Assembly: GCA_018365815.1 (NCBI GenBank)
Contig: JAGZJH010000029.1
Span: forward strand, 1 to 28,156
Reading direction: 5' to 3'
Length of the DNA stretch: 28,156 nt
Origin: Erysipelotrichaceae bacterium
Lineage (GTDB): Bacteria; Bacillota_I; Bacilli_A; Erysipelotrichales; Coprobacillaceae
In this document: positions 24,188-28,156 of the stretch, piece by piece
How the letters are laid out: every line of letters begins with the position of its first letter
Numbering within the stretch: position 1 is the first letter of the stretch
Notes under the pieces: model-generated
Seen by the model: the letters and a program-made list of their open reading frames with translations, nothing else
Database searches by the model: none
Told to the model about the DNA's origin: nothing
Program-made: the position numbers and the translations under genes

Positions 24188-24607
24188 TTATTCATTGATA
24201 AAATTTTGTAATATTTCTATGCATTCTTCAATATATTCACTTATTGTTCGTTGATGAATTCCCACAATCACAGCAGGACATTTTGAAACTGGAATTAAAA
24301 TTTTATTTGCTTTTGATAAAGTCACTGCTTGGGCCATATCCGGCGAAATTTCACCATACATTGCATTTGCAAAAGCAATTCCCAGAGGTCCAATAATAAT
24401 TTTTGCGTTGTTTGCATTATAAATAACTGCATTTTCCCCAGTTGCACCTACATTTGCTCCGGATTTAAGCATATTGCTTGTTGCCACTGCATTTGTTCCT
24501 ACTGCAATTACAAATAAATCAGGAAAAGTTTTTTTGATTGTTTCAATTAAACTGCAACCAATACCTCCACCTTGTCCATCAATAACGACAATTTCTTTTC
24601 TTAACAT
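24188..24607 (-). CDS. DUF3842 family protein
   Basis: A 139-residue protein of the DUF3842 family, with no known function. It begins with a glycine-rich Rossmann-like turn, VVIDGQGGGIGCSLIETI, then AVGTNAVATSNMLKSGA, and the segment KIIIGPLGIAFANAMYGEIS and a closing LIPVSKCPAVIVG. This suggests a nucleotide- or cofactor-binding fold. Its ATG overlaps the last codons of the aldo/keto reductase gene (ATGTTAA), so the two are coupled. Confidence 0.85.
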   Translation of the reverse strand: MLRKEIVVIDGQGGGIGCSLIETIKKTFPDLFVIAVGTNAVATSNMLKSGANVGATGENAVIYNANNAKIIIGPLGIAFANAMYGEISPDMAQAVTLSKANKILIPVSKCPAVIVGIHQRTISEYIEECIEILQNFINE

Positions 24608-25725
24608 TTTGGCATATCCTCTACAACACGTTTTAAATCTTCTCTAATTTTAATTGCTTGTGGACACATTTTTTCACATTTACCACATTTTTTACAAAAC
24701 TCTGCTCTCTCATTATCTTTTAATTCTTTATAATAACGCTTTTTAGTAACTTCTGTATTTCCATACATTGCATAATCATTCCAAATTCTAAAATTTTTAG
24801 GAATGTTAATTCCAAATGGACATGGCATACAATAAGCACAACCTGTACAACCATTTTTAGTTCTTGATTTAATTGTTGAAGCAACTTGTTCAACTAAAGC
24901 TTGTTCAGTATCATCTAAAGCTTTAAAGTAATTAAATGTATTTAAATTATCTTCTACTTGTTCAAATGTAGACATTCCACTTAAAATCACTTTAATGTTA
25001 TCTAAACTTCCTACCCATCTTAATGCCCAAGAAGATAAACTTGCTTGGCTGTCATGAGATTTAAACATTTTTTCAATATCTTCTGGAAGTGAAGCCAATG
25101 ATCCACCTTTAATCGGTTCCATAATCACCATTGGAATGTCTTTTGATTTTGCCAGTTCATAACCTTTTAATCCTGCTTGAATGTCTGTATCAATATAATT
25201 TAATTGAATTTGACAAAAATCCCATTGACGATAGTTAATAATTTCTTCAAACACTTCATAATCATCATGGAATGAAAATCCTAAATATTTTATTTTTCCT
25301 TCCGCTTTTAATTTTTCACAATAAGGAATAATTCCTAAATCTAAAACTTTTTGCCATTTTGTTTTATCTAATGCATGAAGTAAATAAAAATCAACATATT
25401 CTACATCTAAACGTGTTAATTGTTCATTAAAAATTCTTTCTACATCTTCAAATTTTTCAATATTCCATACTGGTAATTTAGTCGCTAAATAAAAATCTTT
25501 ACGGTTATATTTCTTTAACACTTTCCCAACAAATGGTTCACTATCTCCATTATGATAAGGATAAGCAGTATCGATATAATTAACTCCTTGACTTATTGCG
25601 TGATCAATCATTTTTTCAGCTTCTGCTTCATTGATTGATCCATCTTCTAATGTTGGAAAACGCATACACCCAAATCCTAATAAAGATGTTTTAATATTTA
25701 ATTTGTCCAATTGACGATATTCCAT
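24601..25725 (-). CDS. Aldo/keto reductase with C-terminal 4Fe-4S domain
   Basis: A 374-residue protein. The TIM barrel has the AKR tetrad: Asp52 and Tyr55 in DTAYPYHNG, Lys83 in ATKLPVW, His117 in LLHALD. The C-terminal 90 residues carry a ferredoxin-like part with CTGCAYCMPCPFGINIP and CKKCGKCEKMCPQAIKI, each enough for a 4Fe-4S cluster. This class is common in anaerobic Firmicutes and may couple carbonyl reduction to ferredoxin; the substrate is unknown. The ATG at 25723-25725 has AGGAGG 8 nt upstream. The longer frame covers the -10 TATAAT (25762-25767), which supports this shorter start. It overlaps the DUF3842 gene. Confidence 0.93.
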   Translation of the reverse strand: MEYRQLDKLNIKTSLLGFGCMRFPTLEDGSINEAEAEKMIDHAISQGVNYIDTAYPYHNGDSEPFVGKVLKKYNRKDFYLATKLPVWNIEKFEDVERIFNEQLTRLDVEYVDFYLLHALDKTKWQKVLDLGIIPYCEKLKAEGKIKYLGFSFHDDYEVFEEIINYRQWDFCQIQLNYIDTDIQAGLKGYELAKSKDIPMVIMEPIKGGSLASLPEDIEKMFKSHDSQASLSSWALRWVGSLDNIKVILSGMSTFEQVEDNLNTFNYFKALDDTEQALVEQVASTIKSRTKNGCTGCAYCMPCPFGINIPKNFRIWNDYAMYGNTEVTKKRYYKELKDNERAEFCKKCGKCEKMCPQAIKIREDLKRVVEDMPKC

Positions 25726-25761
25726 ATCTTCTATACCTCCTATGATATAATTTACGTTTTC

Positions 25762-25767
25762 ATTATA
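25762..25767 (-). promoter_or_regulatory. Candidate -10 of the aldo/keto reductase operon
   Basis: TATAAT on the minus strand, preceded by GG (extended -10 flavour), with only a weak -35. Confidence 0.55.
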
Positions 25768-25949
25768 CCTCTTTTTTAATATCAAAACATCATTTTTCAA
25801 AAAGATAAAATACCTAAACCCACTCTAGCGACACAAAAAATTAGAAAATAATAGTTCTTACTTTCTTTATGGTATAAAGATTAATACTAAATAGAATTTG
25901 TGAATTTAAGACTTTATTTTTCGCTTTTTAGAACTATATCATTTTCCCA

Positions 25950-25975
25950 TAATCAAATAAGAATCAAAATTCTTA
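25950..25975 (-). terminator. Possible weak terminator of the small membrane protein gene
   Basis: TAAGAAT/ATTCTTA (25958-25975) covers the stop codon, followed by TTTGATT. The T tract is short, so confidence is low. Confidence 0.4.
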
Positions 25976-26380
25976 ATCTTCTTTTTTTTCGACTTTAAAA
26001 TTGTAGTAAAATATCATAATTATATAGGTAAAAACAAGAAAATATTCAATAATATGGAAAGGTTCCCAACTAATTAATGAATAATTTGTATAATCACTAT
26101 GATACCAATCTGTCATACCTGAATAAAATAATAGATAAAATGCTAATAAATGATTATTCAAAATTACTGCTTTATTAGATTTTGGATATTTTTTTATACA
26201 ATATAAACAAATAACTATAAAACTAAGAGCCATAGCATAAAACACAACGTTAAAATTAATAACTATGTTACTTTGTTTAATGTAATTTCCAATGACATAA
26301 GGCATTAGAATCTTGACTACAGTATAGAAAAAGAAAAACCATAAAAACATTTTTACTGTCTTCGTTATCTTTTGTTTCAT
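25973..26380 (-). CDS. Small membrane protein of unknown function
   Basis: A 135-residue protein with about four hydrophobic helices (roughly 12-30, 43-62, 75-90, 108-128) and charged ends (KQKITK at the N terminus, KVEKKED at the C terminus). I do not recognise a family. The ATG at 26378-26380 is preferred, with AAGGAAG upstream; an in-frame GTG three codons earlier abuts that site. It stands alone between the aldo/keto reductase and the L,D-transpeptidase genes. Confidence 0.72.
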   Translation of the reverse strand: MKQKITKTVKMFLWFFFFYTVVKILMPYVIGNYIKQSNIVINFNVVFYAMALSFIVICLYCIKKYPKSNKAVILNNHLLAFYLLFYSGMTDWYHSDYTNYSLISWEPFHIIEYFLVFTYIIMIFYYNFKVEKKED

Positions 26381-26520
26381 GATATTCACTTCCTTAAAAA
26401 CATATTGTCATTGTATTTTACAAAATCGCCCTATTTTATCACAAATTTTTAAAGTTTGTTTATCTAATTTAAGTATATCATATTTCTATATGTAAAATAG
26501 AAAATATTGATTAATTTCTA

Positions 26521-27696
26521 TTAATAATTAAGCACACTGCTTTCTAAATCAATAATGACTTTAGTTGATGTATTTAATCTTTGCATGAAGTATTTAATTT
26601 GTGTTTTAGGAATAGCTACACATCCTGCTGTGGCACTTCCGGAACTTCTTAAACAATGAACAAATATTGCTGAACCTTTACCAACAGTATTAGAAGAATT
26701 GTAATTGATGGCTGCTACATAATCATATACAATAGGATAACTTGCTAAATGTTCATCATCTTTTTTATTGCACCCACTATGATCCATTGTATTTTCATCT
26801 ACCCATTGATTATAAAATTTACCTCCGCACCAATACTCGCTTCCTGTTAATTGATGATATGAAAGTTTTGTTCCCGGATTTGCCTCTAATCCAAATAATT
26901 TAGTGATACTAAATATTCCGGTTGGAGCACGTTTATCTCCTTCTTGGACTTTGTTAATCCCATTTCTTCCGACTGTTCCCGCTACTTTAAAACTCTCATT
27001 CCATGAACTACCGTTTTTTTCATAGTAATAAGCAGTAATATCTTTAGAATTTACAGAAGATGCTGAAACAATTAGAATATTGTCACTATTTTGAGCCGCT
27101 TTTAGATTTGCAACAGTCGTTGAATTAATTTCTTTTGGTGCTTCTGTTTTTGGTGTTTCCGGCTTTGGTTGCTCAGGTTGATTTGATGTCGTATCATTAG
27201 GTTTGTTATAAGTAATATTTTTGTTATCAGTAGTATTTTCAACCTTATCAATTGGTAAGTTCGAAGTTTCTTCTTCTTTTTCTGTTTCAGTATTTTTAGC
27301 TTCTTCATTTGTATCTGCTTGTTCATCTTGATCTTGTGATTTATCGTCAGTAATAGGCGTATTATCAACTAACAATTTTCCACTTTCATCAAAAGTATAA
27401 GTTTGTTCATCAATAACTTGTGTTCCCGTTACCATGCGACCATCTTCATTAAAATAATAAGTACCACCCTCAACGTCTTGAAAACCTGTTAACTTTATTC
27501 CATTTTCATACAAATACTTATAGCCATTTTCTTCAATCCAACCATTTTTAACCGGTTCATTTGTCGCTACTGTAGAATTTGTTTTTTTATAATTTAGTGT
27601 AAATATAGTTACAAAAGCAAAAACAGTAACTATTAAAATCGTTGCGATTAAAGCAATCATCTTTTTATTGCGTATTTTTTTTAATTTGTTAATCAT
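26521..27696 (-). CDS. Membrane-anchored L,D-transpeptidase with cell-wall-binding repeats
   Basis: A 391-residue envelope protein. A signal-anchor helix (about 13-34) follows a Lys-rich start. Residues about 50-108 are two or three choline-binding-like repeats (NGWIEENGYKYLYENG, GTYYFNEDGRMVTG, QTYTFDESGKLL). A Glu/Thr/Pro-rich linker covers about 110-195. The YkuD-type domain (about 205-388) includes RAPTGIFSI and the active-site pattern HCLRSSGSATAGCVAIP (His347, Cys359). Such enzymes make or trim 3-3 peptidoglycan cross-links outside the membrane. The motif has Ala rather than His before GC, a variant seen in the COG3786-like branch. The start is ATG 27694-27696, with GGGAG 8 nt upstream. 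Confidence 0.88.
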   Translation of the reverse strand: MINKLKKIRNKKMIALIATILIVTVFAFVTIFTLNYKKTNSTVATNEPVKNGWIEENGYKYLYENGIKLTGFQDVEGGTYYFNEDGRMVTGTQVIDEQTYTFDESGKLLVDNTPITDDKSQDQDEQADTNEEAKNTETEKEEETSNLPIDKVENTTDNKNITYNKPNDTTSNQPEQPKPETPKTEAPKEINSTTVANLKAAQNSDNILIVSASSVNSKDITAYYYEKNGSSWNESFKVAGTVGRNGINKVQEGDKRAPTGIFSITKLFGLEANPGTKLSYHQLTGSEYWCGGKFYNQWVDENTMDHSGCNKKDDEHLASYPIVYDYVAAINYNSSNTVGKGSAIFVHCLRSSGSATAGCVAIPKTQIKYFMQRLNTSTKVIIDLESSVLNY

Positions 27697-27724
27697 TTTA
27701 TTTTCTCCCATTCTAGTGTTATTG

Positions 27725-27776
27725 TCAAAGTAAAAAGACGTTTATTGTAGTTTTTAATTCATCTTAAACGTCTTTT
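27725..27776 (-). terminator. Terminator of the short Xre-like gene
   Basis: AAAAGACGTTTA (27733-27744) pairs with TAAACGTCTTTT (27765-27776), followed on the minus strand by TTTACTTTG. The loop is 20 nt. Confidence 0.75.
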
Positions 27777-27784
27777 CTCTATTA

Positions 27785-27943
27785 TTAATCTTCATCAATT
27801 TCGATCAATTCTTCTACTTTACAATGTAAAGTTTTACAAATTAATTCAATATGGTTTAGATTAATTCTATCTACAAGTTTCCAATATAATTCGTTGATAG
27901 TATTGGGTCGAATACCTGTTTTTTTAGCCTTTTTATCAGGCAA
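27785..27943 (-). CDS. Short Xre/HTH_26-like regulator, TTG start
   Basis: A 52-residue protein starting at TTG (27941-27943) with AAAGGAGG about 7 nt upstream. Its sequence (KKTGIRPNTINELYWKL, RINLNHIELICKTLHCKVEE) matches the recognition helix and C-terminal half of small Cro/CI-type HTH_26 proteins such as YozG. These are normally about 65-70 residues; the usual first helix is missing. Either the gene is truncated at its 5' end or it is a short variant. The frame is closed by a TAA ten codons upstream of the TTG. It sits between the tRNA terminator and the L,D-transpeptidase gene. Confidence 0.75.
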   Translation of the reverse strand: MPDKKAKKTGIRPNTINELYWKLVDRINLNHIELICKTLHCKVEELIEIDED

Positions 27944-27980
27944 AATTCCTCCTCCTTTCAATAAAATTTCTTAAATAACA

Positions 27981-28020
27981 CAAAAAAGACATCTATGTTT
28001 CCACATAAATGTCTTTTTTG
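27981..28020. terminator. Strong terminator after the tRNA genes
   Basis: An 18-bp stem with one mismatch, CAAAAAAGACATCTATGT (27981-27998) with ACATAAATGTCTTTTTTG (28003-28020). T runs occur on both sides. On the minus strand it ends the tRNA transcript. Confidence 0.88.
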
Positions 28021-28059
28021 CGTTATTAATAGTATATATTAAGTTCGAGTAATTTCCAA

Positions 28060-28135
<76 letters not shown>

Positions 28136-28138
28136 TTA

Positions 28139-28156
28139 TGGCGGTCTGGACGGGAC
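28139..28156 (-). tRNA. 3' end of a tRNA, probably tRNA-Asp
   Basis: The edge sequence GTCCCGTCCAGACCGCCA (minus strand) is the T-arm 3' half, acceptor strand, discriminator G and CCA of a tRNA. It closely resembles the 3' end of Bacillus tRNA-Asp. It lies 3 bases upstream of tRNA-Phe, so both belong to one tRNA operon. The anticodon is outside the window. Confidence 0.7.

Noticed and set aside
25851..25937. 8-base inverted repeat ATAGTTCT/AGAACTAT spaced by 71 bases
   Set aside because: Too short for its spacing and with no clear gene or terminator role; expected by chance in AT-rich DNA.
27102..27368. Minus-strand open stretch in the L,D-transpeptidase linker
   Set aside because: Out-of-frame shadow of the low-complexity Glu/Thr/Pro linker.

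Overview
The window is AT-rich bacterial chromosome from a low-GC Firmicute. The infC-rpmI-rplT order with an L20-type leader and an AUU initiation codon, the threonine T-box, type III pantothenate kinase, strong AGGAGG ribosome binding sites and DegV/YdcF/PepF paralogues all fit Bacillota. The flavour is close to Erysipelotrichia, but that placement is inference; no 16S gene is present. I see no integrase, transposase, phage gene or CRISPR array. Most genes lie on the minus strand.

Left part (1-4248): the start of a cellobiose-type PTS EIIC gene with a CcpA-site promoter, then a largely empty AT-rich gap, a MgtE magnesium channel preceded by a possible 21-codon leader ORF, rpsO with its own promoter and a probable S15-binding leader, and the translation operon infC-rpmI-rplT under an L20-type attenuator. 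Between infC and the next gene is an unexplained, possibly structured stretch (about 4057-4206).

Middle left (4249-11119): an RsmF-like rRNA m5C methyltransferase on the plus strand converges on a pepF-HAD phosphatase pair. Upstream of those, a GNAT acetyltransferase and thrS overlap and share one threonine T-box leader, so the acetyltransferase is predicted to respond to uncharged tRNA-Thr.

Middle (11120-19736): a TPR/WG-repeat protein, a VanZ-like protein and an ArAE-type membrane protein form a tightly packed minus-strand operon. Divergent from it runs coaBC-coaX (CoA biosynthesis), then topB (topoisomerase III). A perfect 16-bp two-way terminator separates topB from a coupled pair of small unknown genes.

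Right part (19737-28156): an RpiR-type sugar-phosphate regulator divergent from a YdcF protein, a DegV lipid-binding protein, a Gfo/Idh/MocA oxidoreductase, a lone PTS lactose/cellobiose EIIA with a CcpA site, an Fe-S aldo/keto reductase overlapping a DUF3842 gene, a small membrane protein, a membrane-anchored L,D-transpeptidase with cell-wall-binding repeats, a short Xre-like regulator, tRNA-Phe and the 3' end of what looks like tRNA-Asp.

Many genes have recognisable promoters and hairpin terminators. The least explained pieces are the stretch upstream of rsmF, the mgtE leader ORF, the T-box-controlled acetyltransferase, the TPR/WG-VanZ-ArAE operon and the small coupled pair beside topB.
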